Assembly (NCBI GenBank): GCA_017500825.1
Contig: JAFVYB010000052.1
Coordinates: 1-52,049, forward strand
Source: Myxococcaceae bacterium
GTDB taxonomy: Bacteria; Myxococcota; Myxococcia; Myxococcales; UBA5297
Length of the DNA stretch: 52,049 bases
Reading direction: 5' to 3'
The position numbers were made by a program, and so were the translations under genes. The notes under the pieces are model-generated. The model did no database searches. It had not been told where the DNA came from and worked only from the letters and a program-made list of their open reading frames with translations. Positions within the stretch are counted from its first letter, which is position 1. Every line of letters starts with the position of its first letter. This document shows, one piece after another, positions 26,955-37,417 of this stretch.

Positions 26955-28007
26955 TTGGAAAACTCTAAATCACCCGATTTTGACGCGCCCGATCCCGTCA
27001 AAATCCTCAACCAAATGAAATCCAAGGGAAAAAAGGCCAATGGCCCCGTCGGCAAGATACTCCTTTTGGCCGCCATCGGATTTCTCGCCTTCGAGTCGTA
27101 TTATCAGGTCGAGCCAGATCAGGTCGGCGTCATTCAAAGACTCGGCCAATACATCGAGACCACTGATCCAGGCCCGCACTTTCGCATTCCCTTTATCGAG
27201 CAGGTCACCAAAGTCCCGGTCCAGCGCCAGATGAAGATGGAATTCGGATTCCGGACCGAGAGCCAGGGCGCGCGCGCCTCCTATGCGCCCAACAGCGCGG
27301 CGCTCACGCGCGAATCATTGATGCTCACCGGCGATCTCAACGTCGCCGTCGTCGAATGGATTGTTCAATACAAAATCAAAGATCCGTATTTGTATTTGTT
27401 CAAAGTGCGCAATGTCGACGACACGCTGCGCGTCCTTTCCGAAACCTCGATGCGGCTCATCGTCGGCGATCATTCTGTCAACGAGGTGCTCACCACAGGC
27501 CGACAAAAAGTCGCCGATCAGGCCAAACAACAATTGCAGGAACTGGCCGACAAATACGACTGCGGTGTCGATATTCAGCAACTCGTCCTTCAGGACGTGA
27601 ATCCGCCCGACCCGGTCAAACCCTCGTTCAACGAGGTCAATCAGGCCATTCAGGAAAAAGAACGCCTGATCAATGAGGCTCAGGCCGAAATGAATAAAGA
27701 AATTCCGCGCGCCCGCGGCGAGGCCGAACAATTGGTTCGCGCCGCTGAGGGCTTTGCTATCGAACGCGTCAACAACGCCAAGGGCGACGCCGAGCGATTC
27801 ATCGCCGTTTACGAGGCCTACGAAAAGGCGCCGGCCATCACGCGTAAACGCATGTATCTGGAAACAATGTCCAAAGTTCTCCCGCGCGCCGGCAGCAAAG
27901 TCGTCGTCGACGAAAACTCCAAGGGCATGACCCCCATCGTCCAACTCGACAAAGAGCGGATCAGCGCCCCCCAGCGCGCCGCCGTCGCCACGGGAGGTGA
28001 CCGATGA
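26955..28007 (+). CDS. hflK: HflK membrane protease modulator
   Basis: HflK and HflC form a large inner-membrane SPFH (band 7) complex that modulates the FtsH protease. The 350-residue product has a cytoplasmic start, one membrane helix at ~38-55 (VGKILLLAAIGFLAF), and a band-7 domain from ~60 containing YQVEPDQVGVIQRLGQYI and PGPHFRIPF. A long charged helix follows with RARGEAEQLVRAAEGFA and NNAKGDAERF. The frame is open further upstream, but TTG at 26955 follows GGGAGG at good spacing and the extra upstream residues are Arg/Pro-rich and unlike HflK. Its stop overlaps the hflC ATG by four bases, a coupled pair as in most proteobacteria. No ftsH lies in the window. Confidence 0.92.
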   Translation: MENSKSPDFDAPDPVKILNQMKSKGKKANGPVGKILLLAAIGFLAFESYYQVEPDQVGVIQRLGQYIETTDPGPHFRIPFIEQVTKVPVQRQMKMEFGFRTESQGARASYAPNSAALTRESLMLTGDLNVAVVEWIVQYKIKDPYLYLFKVRNVDDTLRVLSETSMRLIVGDHSVNEVLTTGRQKVADQAKQQLQELADKYDCGVDIQQLVLQDVNPPDPVKPSFNEVNQAIQEKERLINEAQAEMNKEIPRARGEAEQLVRAAEGFAIERVNNAKGDAERFIAVYEAYEKAPAITRKRMYLETMSKVLPRAGSKVVVDENSKGMTPIVQLDKERISAPQRAAVATGGDR

Positions 28008-28963
28008 ACATCCTCTTCCGCCTCGTCCTCGCCCTATGCGCCCTAGGCTTCATCGCCAGCGGTTTCCTCTACACCGTCGACGAAACCGAACAGGTCATCG
28101 TCACCCGCTTTGGCGAACCCGTCGGTGCCCCCATCACAACGCCCGGGCTCAAATTCAAATTGCCCATCGCCGACCGCGTCAATCGCTTCGACAAGCGCTG
28201 GCTCGAATGGAACGGCGATCCAAATCAAATCCCGACCAAAGACAAAAAATACATCTGGGTCGACACCTTCGGCCGTTGGCGCATTTCCGATCCATTGCTC
28301 TTTTTCCAAAGCATGCGCGACGAACGCACGGCCCAATCCCGCCTCAATGATATTATCGACGGCGAAACACGCAATGTTATCGCCCGCTACAACCTCATCG
28401 AGGCGGTGCGCGCCACCAACCGCGCCTTTGAAGACGAAGAATATCAGGAGAGCGCCGAGGGTCGAGAAGAAATCGAAGACATTCAAATCGGTCGCGAAAA
28501 ATTAACCGCCCAAATCCTCGAGGCCGCCCAAAAAACAGTCCACAAATTCGGCATCGAGCTCGTCGACGTGCGCATTCAGCGCATCAATTACGTCAACGAA
28601 GTCCAAGTCAAAGTCTTCGAACGCATGATCTCCGAGCGCAACCGCATCGCCGAAAGGACCCGCTCCGAGGGCTTTGGCAAATCCGCCGAAATCCGCGGCC
28701 AAAAAGAACGCGAACTCAAACAAATCCGCTCCGAGGCCTATCGTCGCGCCCAGGAAGTGCGCGGCAAAGGCGAGGCAGAGGCCACTCAGATTTACGCCGA
28801 CGCCTACGGCCGCAGCCCCGAATTCTACGAGCTGATGCAAACCCTGGAGGTCTACCCGCGCGCCATCGACAGCTCGACCTCGCTCTTCATCGGCACTGAC
28901 ACCGATTTCTACCGCTTCCTCAAAAGCGCCGACGCCGTTCAGAACACCCCAAAAAAACACTGA
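28004..28963 (+). CDS. hflC: HflC membrane protease modulator
   Basis: The partner of HflK in the periplasm-facing SPFH complex around FtsH. The 319-residue protein has an N-terminal signal-anchor helix (ILFRLVLALCALGFIASGFLY). Its band-7 domain has ETEQVIVTRFGEP and PGLKFKLPI near the start. A long helix carries GFGKSAEIRGQKERELKQIRSEAYRRAQEVRGKGEAEA, cited here only for its repeating charge pattern, and YADAYGRSPEFYELMQTLEVYPRA near the end is diagnostic for HflC. It starts within the hflK stop and is closed by a terminator. Length and order are standard. Confidence 0.94.
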   Translation: MNILFRLVLALCALGFIASGFLYTVDETEQVIVTRFGEPVGAPITTPGLKFKLPIADRVNRFDKRWLEWNGDPNQIPTKDKKYIWVDTFGRWRISDPLLFFQSMRDERTAQSRLNDIIDGETRNVIARYNLIEAVRATNRAFEDEEYQESAEGREEIEDIQIGREKLTAQILEAAQKTVHKFGIELVDVRIQRINYVNEVQVKVFERMISERNRIAERTRSEGFGKSAEIRGQKERELKQIRSEAYRRAQEVRGKGEAEATQIYADAYGRSPEFYELMQTLEVYPRAIDSSTSLFIGTDTDFYRFLKSADAVQNTPKKH

Positions 28964-28994
28964 ACACGTCCCATCCCCCGCCCCCACCCCAATC

Positions 28995-29028
28995 CCCCGC
29001 CCCGATTCATCATCGCGGCGGGGTTTTT
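28995..29028 (+). terminator. hflKC terminator
   Basis: CCCCGCC pairs with GGCGGGG, with an additional GAT/ATC pairing inside the loop, followed by TTTTT. It begins 32 bases after the hflC stop. Confidence 0.85.
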
Positions 29029-29249
29029 AATGCATTTCGCCCTGCTTGTTTCCGGCGGCTCGGTTGTGTGAACGCGTTTTGCTTTGCTTGTTTTCAATTA
29101 TCCGAACGCGATTTGTCCAGACGATGCCAAATCATTTAAACGCGCGCAAAATCCGCCATTCATCAACAACCCAGTCGAATGGATTCAAGCCAGGCAAAGG
29201 CCATTCAGTCGCCTCGATTCAATTTGTCTCGCCTCGTTTGACAAACCAA

Positions 29250-32126
29250 TCAATTCCCCGCTCCCGGCGTCATTGATTCACGGCGCATGGCCGATGGCGT
29301 CTGAGGCGATTCAACAAGCGTCAGGCCCGCAGGCAGGCTTTCGCCAAAGCGCCGCTCTTCGTCCTGCCCAGTCAGCGCCATGAATTCGCGCACGGATTGC
29401 GCCATGCCCGCGGCCGCGCCCAGTCGATCGAGGAATTGAGCTGTCTCAAGCCGAGTCTCCTCGTCGAGATCGCGCCCGCGATCGCCGCTGACGCGCGCGA
29501 TTTGCGCCACGGCAAAGGCGAGATCCTGAGGTTTGGCGCCCTTGAGCGCCATGAGCCGGGAAACCCACTGGGACGCCACCGGCGCGTCGACACAGGTGTG
29601 CGCGCTGCCGTGAAAGGGCACGCGGGCGCCGATACGGCCCAGGGACCACAAGAGGTGAGGCAAGGCGCCCTCGTCGGCGATGCGATCGAAAATGGCCTCG
29701 CCAAGCTGGATCTTTTGGCTCACCTCGACGCGCTCCAGGCTGGCGGCCAGGCGGATCATCTCGACGACGCCCTCGGCGCGGGCAGCCTTGGGTTTGCCCG
29801 CTTTGCCCGAGGCGCGCTCCGGACGGATAGCCGGGAGCACGGCCTCCAAAATGGCCTTTTGCGCCTGCGCGTCGAGCCCGCCACTGACGCGTCGCCACAT
29901 CACCCACCAGGCCTCCCAGTTGTGCGCCTCTTTCTGGAATTGCAGTCCTTGTTCAAAAACGCGGAAGGTCTCGGCCGCGCGCCAGGAATCGAGCGGCGCG
30001 CCAAATCCGGGACGCAGGCAGAAACCGACGAGCGCGCACCACAGCCGTTCGTGATCAGCGCTGCGACGCCGCTTGCCCATGCCCGCGTAGAGCGCGCCCC
30101 ACAGCTCGCGGATGACCGGCGTGGTCCAGCCCGCCTTGGGGCCGAGCAGCTTTTCGAGTTCGCGCGTCAGGCCTTTCACATCGCGCTTGTCCACCGGCGC
30201 CGGCTTCTTGCCGTAGATGATCTCGACGCGCTCGCGGGCCTTGTCGAAGTGGCGCGGCATGGGCGCGACCGCGCTCGGCAGACTCTCCTTGGGGCCGCCA
30301 GTCTCACCGCGCAGGCTGAACTCCAGTTTCCAGCGCGCGTCGCCATCACAGGCCTCGCACCACAATTCCAACGTGCCGATCTCGGTCAGCGCCGCCTTCA
30401 GCCGCACCGGCACGCGCATTTCCTGGGTCGCCTGGGCTTTCTTCGCGGGCGCCTTGTCCGAGCGCAGCACTGTCTCGATGGGCGAGAGCGCAGTGAAGTC
30501 ATCGCCCTCCATGGAAACGATGTCGCCCGGGCGCGCCGAGAGCGCCAGGGTGCTGGCAAAGAGCGAAAAGCGAGCCGGTCGATCGAGCAAGAGCTCAAAG
30601 CGCTGCGGCAGACACACCTCGCTCCCCTCTTCGAGATGACGCGGGACGAGGCAAATGCCGCGCGCGCCCTGTTCGCCGGTTTCACCTGAGGCGCCGCTTT
30701 TGGACAGGCCGATGAAGTAGGCGCGGGCGCTGCCGCCGCCGATGCGCAGGCCAATGCCGCGACGCACCAGACCAAAGCAGACCGCGCCGCGCGAGACAGC
30801 GAGGTCCAAAGCGTCGTTTGACAGGAGGTTGAGCCGCCGCGTCCTGTCCTGGCCGCCCCAGGCGTCGATCACCTCGACGAGCCGTTCGCCGAGATCGGGC
30901 GAGGCAAACACGCCGCCGTTGAGCAACACCGCGTCGGGCATGGCGAAATCCGAGCCGGGCGTCACCTCTTCGGCGTGGTCTGACAAAAAAGCCGCGACAT
31001 GGCGCGTGATGGCCGGGTCGACCTCGTAGGGCAGCGACACCTCCTGCAAGCCGACGCGCCGATCGCGCCGGGGCCTCTCCTGACGGCTGACCCTTGGGAA
31101 AAACCCCTCTCGCAAAAGATCGACGAGCTCGTGTCGACGCAGTGCGACGCTCTGCGAGGCGCCAATGAGACGGCTGCCGCGTTCGAGGACGCTCACCACC
31201 GCCTCGTCCGGACCTGTCGGCGAAAGCAGCGCCTCTTTGGCCGCCTTGCAGCTGTGAACGAGCGCTGACCAGCGCGTGGCGTCGAGCCTTTTGCCGAGCC
31301 GTGCCTCGATGTGCCGCGCGATCGTCGCGTCCATGTTGTCGCCGCCGAGCAAGAGATGCCGCCCGACCGAGACGCGCCTGAGTCTGGGCCCTGTCTCGCC
31401 GCTTTCGGCGCTGATCAGCGTCAGATCGGTGGTGCCGCCGCCCACGTCCACGACGAGAACCAGGCGGTTGTCGCCCAGCGCCCTGTCCAATCGCCCGCGA
31501 TGGCGACGCGTCCAGTCATAAAAAGCCGCCTGCGGCTCCTCGATCAGCGTCAGGCGATCGAGCCCTGCCGCGCGCGCCGCGGCCACCGTCAACTCACGCG
31601 CCACTTCGTCGAACGACGCGGGCACGGTGAGAACGATCTCCTGCTCGGCGAGCGGCGCATCGGGAAAGGCGCGGCCCCAGACCGCGGCGAGATGGCAGAG
31701 ATAACGCGCGGAGACATCGACCGGCGACAGGCGCTCGACCGACGACTCTGCCCCCCACGGCAGAATGGCAGCGGTCCGATCCACGCCGCCATGGCACAGC
31801 CAGCTTTTGGCCGACGAGATGAGCCGCGAGGGCACCTGGGCGCCGCGAAGAACGGCCAGCGCACCGACGACGTGCGCCTCCTCCCCCCAAGGCAGTCGCA
31901 ACAGGCCCGCGCCCTTTTCGCCTTCCGTCGGCAGATACAGGTTGGATGGCAGAAGCGGCCTGTCGCCGACCTCGCCCGGCGCCACGAGCTGAGTGATGGG
32001 CAAATCCCGGACCGCGAGCGCCAAATCGCCTTCGCCCATGAGGTCCACATAAGAGAGCGCGATGTTCGTGGTGCCAAGGTCGATGCCGACGATGTAGCGG
32101 GCCGAGGGGCGGGGGGTGCTGGTCAT
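29250..32126 (-). CDS. Large Hsp70-family protein (DnaK-like with C-terminal extension)
   Basis: The 958-residue protein has an Hsp70/actin-type ATPase domain in its first ~450 residues: IVGIDLGTTNIALSYVDL (phosphate loop 1), a middle EEPQAAFYDW block and VVDVGGGTTDLTLISAE (phosphate loop 2). The remaining half lacks a canonical DnaK substrate domain and is helical. It fits the group of ~930-residue Hsp70 proteins carrying a DUF3731 region, of unknown client range. An upstream extension of the frame (to 32228) is Arg-rich; ATG at 32126 has an AGGAGAGG site and begins just before the phosphate loop. It is transcribed toward hflC and away from speA. No DnaJ or GrpE partner is adjacent, so it may act independently. 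Confidence 0.85.
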   Translation of the reverse strand: MTSTPRPSARYIVGIDLGTTNIALSYVDLMGEGDLALAVRDLPITQLVAPGEVGDRPLLPSNLYLPTEGEKGAGLLRLPWGEEAHVVGALAVLRGAQVPSRLISSAKSWLCHGGVDRTAAILPWGAESSVERLSPVDVSARYLCHLAAVWGRAFPDAPLAEQEIVLTVPASFDEVARELTVAAARAAGLDRLTLIEEPQAAFYDWTRRHRGRLDRALGDNRLVLVVDVGGGTTDLTLISAESGETGPRLRRVSVGRHLLLGGDNMDATIARHIEARLGKRLDATRWSALVHSCKAAKEALLSPTGPDEAVVSVLERGSRLIGASQSVALRRHELVDLLREGFFPRVSRQERPRRDRRVGLQEVSLPYEVDPAITRHVAAFLSDHAEEVTPGSDFAMPDAVLLNGGVFASPDLGERLVEVIDAWGGQDRTRRLNLLSNDALDLAVSRGAVCFGLVRRGIGLRIGGGSARAYFIGLSKSGASGETGEQGARGICLVPRHLEEGSEVCLPQRFELLLDRPARFSLFASTLALSARPGDIVSMEGDDFTALSPIETVLRSDKAPAKKAQATQEMRVPVRLKAALTEIGTLELWCEACDGDARWKLEFSLRGETGGPKESLPSAVAPMPRHFDKARERVEIIYGKKPAPVDKRDVKGLTRELEKLLGPKAGWTTPVIRELWGALYAGMGKRRRSADHERLWCALVGFCLRPGFGAPLDSWRAAETFRVFEQGLQFQKEAHNWEAWWVMWRRVSGGLDAQAQKAILEAVLPAIRPERASGKAGKPKAARAEGVVEMIRLAASLERVEVSQKIQLGEAIFDRIADEGALPHLLWSLGRIGARVPFHGSAHTCVDAPVASQWVSRLMALKGAKPQDLAFAVAQIARVSGDRGRDLDEETRLETAQFLDRLGAAAGMAQSVREFMALTGQDEERRFGESLPAGLTLVESPQTPSAMRRESMTPGAGN

Positions 32127-32373
32127 GAGTGGTCCTCTCCTGCGTGAGGTGGGGTGGCCAAGGAGCCTTCGCGCGCCGGCCATCGCGCCCATGCGCACGA
32201 GGCGCCAGACACTGCGGCGGCGGGCCAAAAACGCGCTCCATGCCTCGCTTCATCCCCCAAGTCCAAGAGCTGTCCTTCGCCTTGCCAAAGCCTCGGCCAA
32301 AGCCGCCCTAAAAACCAAAAACATCAATGATTTCAACAGGTTAGGCGCCATCTCCGAACGCCCGCCCAAATGT

Positions 32374-32400
32374 TTGAAATCCAACCTTGCCCCGTATAGA
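32374..32400 (+). promoter_or_regulatory. Putative speA promoter
   Basis: TTGAAA (32374-32379) and TATAGA (32395-32400) with a short 15-base spacer, or GTTTGA at 17 bases. It is followed by CGCGCGCCTCTTTT, the GC-rich then T-rich start seen at other promoters. The leader before speA is about 65 bases. Confidence 0.5.
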
Positions 32401-32471
32401 CGCGCGCCTCTTTTCGCCCGGGGCAGCGATGAAGCCGCCCGCCCTTCGACCTTCAGGGAGACATAAGAGAC

Positions 32472-34379
<1,908 letters not shown>

Positions 34380-34424
34380 TTGACGGCTGCGCCCCGGCGC
34401 ACACATTTATTTTTTGTTCTTGAA

Positions 34425-34460
34425 GCGCACGGCAGTTTGTTTCCTGCTGTGCGCTTTTTT
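34425..34460 (+). terminator. speA terminator
   Basis: GCGCACGGCAG pairs with CTGCTGTGCGC (one G-U pair) around an 8-base loop, then TTTTTT. A close relative of this hairpin occurs at 39257-39292 after another gene, so it belongs to the repeat family described there. Confidence 0.88.
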
Positions 34461-34507
34461 ATTTTCTGCGCTTCAGCGCTACCTTAATCGCCTTGGCATT
34501 TCAGCAC

Positions 34508-35022
34508 GCGGCAATTCAAATCCGCTTCAGTGCTGAGCAATTTGATTTTATTTTCATGTCGATTTAGACTCACATTGGCTCGATTGAATTTATTGAGTTT
34601 TCTTGAAACCTCAAGCCGCCGATCGTTATTTAAAAAACGTTTTAGTGGAGTTCCACTTCGCCACCCAGGAATTGTGTCGGCAAATTCTTTTAATAATCTT
34701 TAAAAATGCTCATTCCCCCAAAAATGTTCGGAACGCGCGGATCGTGCAGTGTCTTGAAATCATGTCTTTAATTATACAAACATGATTTGGCACGAAAATT
34801 GCGGGTACCCACTGCCTCCCCGCCAACTCCTCCCGCCCCGTTAAAATAGACGATTTTAATATAAAAATCAGCCAATCTTCCGGGGGCGCCCATTTGGGGA
34901 GCTTTAAGCGTTGATGGCTGATCAAATAATTCAACAAATTAAATCGAGCCAATTCAGGTCCACGTTAATATCAAAATAAAATCAAATTACCCCGTGCTGA
35001 AGCGGCCTTTGAATTGCCGCGC
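34508..35022. repeat. AT-rich imperfect palindromic repeat, copy 1
   Basis: The left arm (34508-34596) and right arm (34931-35022) are long imperfect inverted repeats. Shared blocks in order from the outside are GCGGCAATTCAAA, CCGCTTCAG, AATTTGATTTTATTTT and TTGGCTCGATT-AATTT-TTGA. About 330 bases of AT-rich DNA lie between the arms, without a credible gene. The outer blocks also match copy 2 at 39.2-39.5 kb (CGCTTCAG, TTTGATTTT, AGCTCAATTTAATTTA). No transposase is encoded. It is probably a non-autonomous or REP/MITE-like intergenic element that also carries the speA terminator at its left edge. Confidence 0.7.
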
Positions 35023-35132
35023 GCTTCGAGCGCCTTATTTTGGCGTCGCGAGCGGTGGCGTTGTCGCGCGTCGTCAAAAGCGAAAGCGTTCCTGCTCGAT
35101 ATGAACACAGAAGCGTGGCCTTTAGACGAAGC

Positions 35133-35143
35133 GGGGGGGGGGG
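35133..35143 (+). repeat. Run of 11 guanines at the start of the heparinase-like gene
   Basis: Eleven consecutive Gs end six bases before the ATG at 35149. An alternative in-frame ATG at 35101 would place the tract inside the coding region. Runs of this length are prone to slipped-strand changes and could vary expression, or they may be a sequencing artefact. Confidence 0.85.
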
Positions 35144-35148
35144 CGCGG

Positions 35149-37230
35149 ATGGATCGACCGAGGGAGGAGATCGCGTATCTCGGGGGGCTTTTGCGGCGCG
35201 TTCCGAGGTCGCGGCTTGGCTGTGTCGTGGCCACGCGCCTGATTCGAACGGCTGTTCGGCCTCTGGCGGCGCCTCTTTTGCCCACGCGCGGGGAGATGCT
35301 GGCTGCCTTTTGCGCTGATGACGCGGCGGATTTCGCGCTCAAGCTGTGCGCTTCGCGGGCCACGCGGCTGTGGGCGGATGCTTCGCGGCGGGAGTCGGTG
35401 GCCTTGGCGGCGCTTCAAGTCGCGGGCGTTCAGGAGCGGGCGATGCGGCGGGCGGCCAGGGCAGCGCGGCTTGAGTTCGACGTTTTTGGCCGGAAGGTGG
35501 CGTTTGACGCGCGTGCGGGAGGCGTCGACTGGGCGCTCGACCCGTTGAGTGGGCTGAGGGCGGACGCTGACAGCGCGGGGTTTGACCCCAAGGGCGCCTG
35601 GGCGCTGGGGCGGCTCGATCATCTCGTGGCGCTGGCGCAGGGGGTGTGGCTCTCGCCGCTCGACGAGGTGCGGGACCGTCTGTGCGAGGCGCTCGTGGCG
35701 CAGGTGATCGATTTCACGCGCGAAAATCCGCCGGGACAGGGGGTGCAGTGGCTTTCGCCCATGGAGGTCGCGCTCAGATCGATGAATCTGGCGCTGGCGT
35801 TTTTGATGACGCGTCACCGTCCTGAATGGCAGCGCGCGCCGTCGGCCTGCCTCTCGCTCGTGGCGGCGCTGTGGGCGGGCGGGCGCTTTGTCGAGGCCAA
35901 TCTGGAGAGCGACACGGCTGTTCCCAACAACCATCTGGTGGCCTGTCTCACAGGGCTCTTTCACCTCGGCGTGCTCTTTGCCGAACTGCCCGACGCGGCG
36001 CGCTGGCGGGCGCGGGCGGCCTCTGGGCTCTGTCGCGAAATCGAGGCGCAGACGCTCGGCGACGGTTTTGGCTTCGAGGGATCGACTGGCTACCACCGCC
36101 TGAGCACCGAGCTCTTCACGCTGGCGCTCTTTGCCGCTGACGCTGGAGGCGTCGATTTGGGACGGGCGTTTCAGGAACGGTTGCGCGCGCGGTTTTGGGC
36201 CACGGCGAGTCTCGTCGACGCCTCGGGCCACGTGCCGCAGATCGGCGACAACGACTCTGGGCGCGCTCTGCCACTGACCAGTCGTCATTCGCTCGATCAC
36301 GGCTACCTGTTGCCGCTCGGCGCGGCGCTTTTTGGCGACGCGACGCTCAGGCGGACGGGGTTTGACGATCTGGACGAGGTGCTCTTCCTCATGGGGCCGG
36401 CCGGGCTCAGGCGTTTTGAGGCTTTGGCGGAGACCATGACGCACCCCAGCGCGGTGCTGCCACAGGCGGGCATCGCCATTCTGCGCGCGGGACCAGTGAC
36501 CTGCGCTCTGAGCGCTGGATCCAACGGTCAAAACGGCATCGGCGGACATGGCCACAACGACAAGCTGGCGATCGAGCTTCGCTGTCATGGCGCGCGTCTC
36601 GTCGCTGACCCGGGCAGCCCTGGCTACACCGCCGATCCAGACGAGCGGACGCGCTATCGATCGACCGCGGCCCACGCCACGCTTGAGATTGACGGCGAGG
36701 AACAAAATCCCATCCCGACGCACCGGCCCTTTGCCCTGCCCGACATCTCGCGCGCCCGCCTCACGCGCGTCGATCTGGGGCCCATCCGCGATGTCGTCGA
36801 AGCAGTGCACGTCGGCTACCGGCGGCTCGCAGGCGCGCCCATCCACCGCCGCCAGATCGTCCTTGACCGGCAGCGCCACACGCTCGCCATCGCCGACCGC
36901 GTCCTGGGAAGCGGCAGACACAGGCTCATCCTGCGCTTTCCCTCGTCGGCGCCCGTGCGAGAGGTCCTGGCGCTGTCGAAAGAGACGCGCGAACGCCTTG
37001 TGCGTGGCGGCCTGGACCTGGAACGCTTCGCGGACAGCGCCTTTGAATTTGGCCTGCCAGACGAACCGACAAACGCCGTGGCCGTGCTCGTGCTGCCGCG
37101 CGGCGGTGAGGTGACAACAAGCCCCTTTGCCATTGCCGAGGGTTACGGCGAGCGCCTGACGGGAACGATGATCGAGTGCGCCTTTGAGCGAACGCTGCCC
37201 TGCGAGCTGTGGACGGTTTTTCTCTTTTGA
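35149..37230 (+). CDS. Heparinase II/III-like polysaccharide lyase family protein
   Basis: The ~693-residue protein shows the two parts of this family. The N-terminal ~400 residues are an alpha/alpha toroid (NPPGQGVQWLSPMEVALRSMNLALAF, given in outline; TAVPNNHLVACLTGLFHLG; GFGFEGSTGYHRLSTELF). The C-terminal ~270 residues are a beta-sandwich with GIGGHGHNDKLAIELRCHGARLVADPGSPGYT, where the HGHND motif holds the conserved His and Asp. Such proteins cleave or epimerise uronate-containing glycans, and in polysaccharide clusters they often act on the cell's own polymer. No signal peptide is seen. The start is uncertain: 35149 follows the G-run, and 35101 is an alternative. It lies upstream of a UDP-HexNAc dehydrogenase gene, supporting a polysaccharide role. 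Confidence 0.82.
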   Translation: MDRPREEIAYLGGLLRRVPRSRLGCVVATRLIRTAVRPLAAPLLPTRGEMLAAFCADDAADFALKLCASRATRLWADASRRESVALAALQVAGVQERAMRRAARAARLEFDVFGRKVAFDARAGGVDWALDPLSGLRADADSAGFDPKGAWALGRLDHLVALAQGVWLSPLDEVRDRLCEALVAQVIDFTRENPPGQGVQWLSPMEVALRSMNLALAFLMTRHRPEWQRAPSACLSLVAALWAGGRFVEANLESDTAVPNNHLVACLTGLFHLGVLFAELPDAARWRARAASGLCREIEAQTLGDGFGFEGSTGYHRLSTELFTLALFAADAGGVDLGRAFQERLRARFWATASLVDASGHVPQIGDNDSGRALPLTSRHSLDHGYLLPLGAALFGDATLRRTGFDDLDEVLFLMGPAGLRRFEALAETMTHPSAVLPQAGIAILRAGPVTCALSAGSNGQNGIGGHGHNDKLAIELRCHGARLVADPGSPGYTADPDERTRYRSTAAHATLEIDGEEQNPIPTHRPFALPDISRARLTRVDLGPIRDVVEAVHVGYRRLAGAPIHRRQIVLDRQRHTLAIADRVLGSGRHRLILRFPSSAPVREVLALSKETRERLVRGGLDLERFADSAFEFGLPDEPTNAVAVLVLPRGGEVTTSPFAIAEGYGERLTGTMIECAFERTLPCELWTVFLF

Positions 37231-37417
37231 AGGCGGCTGCGGCTCGGCGCGCTCATTCGCGGCGGTCAAGGGACATCGCCTATCGGGATTTTTCGGGGGG
37301 CGCGCTTCCTGCCAGACCCTCTGTTTGGAGGGCGGCCAACGACGCGGCGCGCGCGCACACTCCCGAAAGCAAAGCGCCACAGCGGTTTCAGGACGTGGGC
37401 CAGGAGGGGGTGCGGCA

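Noticed and set aside
34597..34930. Possible small gene inside the centre of the 34 kb repeat
   Set aside because: Open frames there are short and AT-rich, without ribosome sites, and the middle is absent from the other copy of the element.
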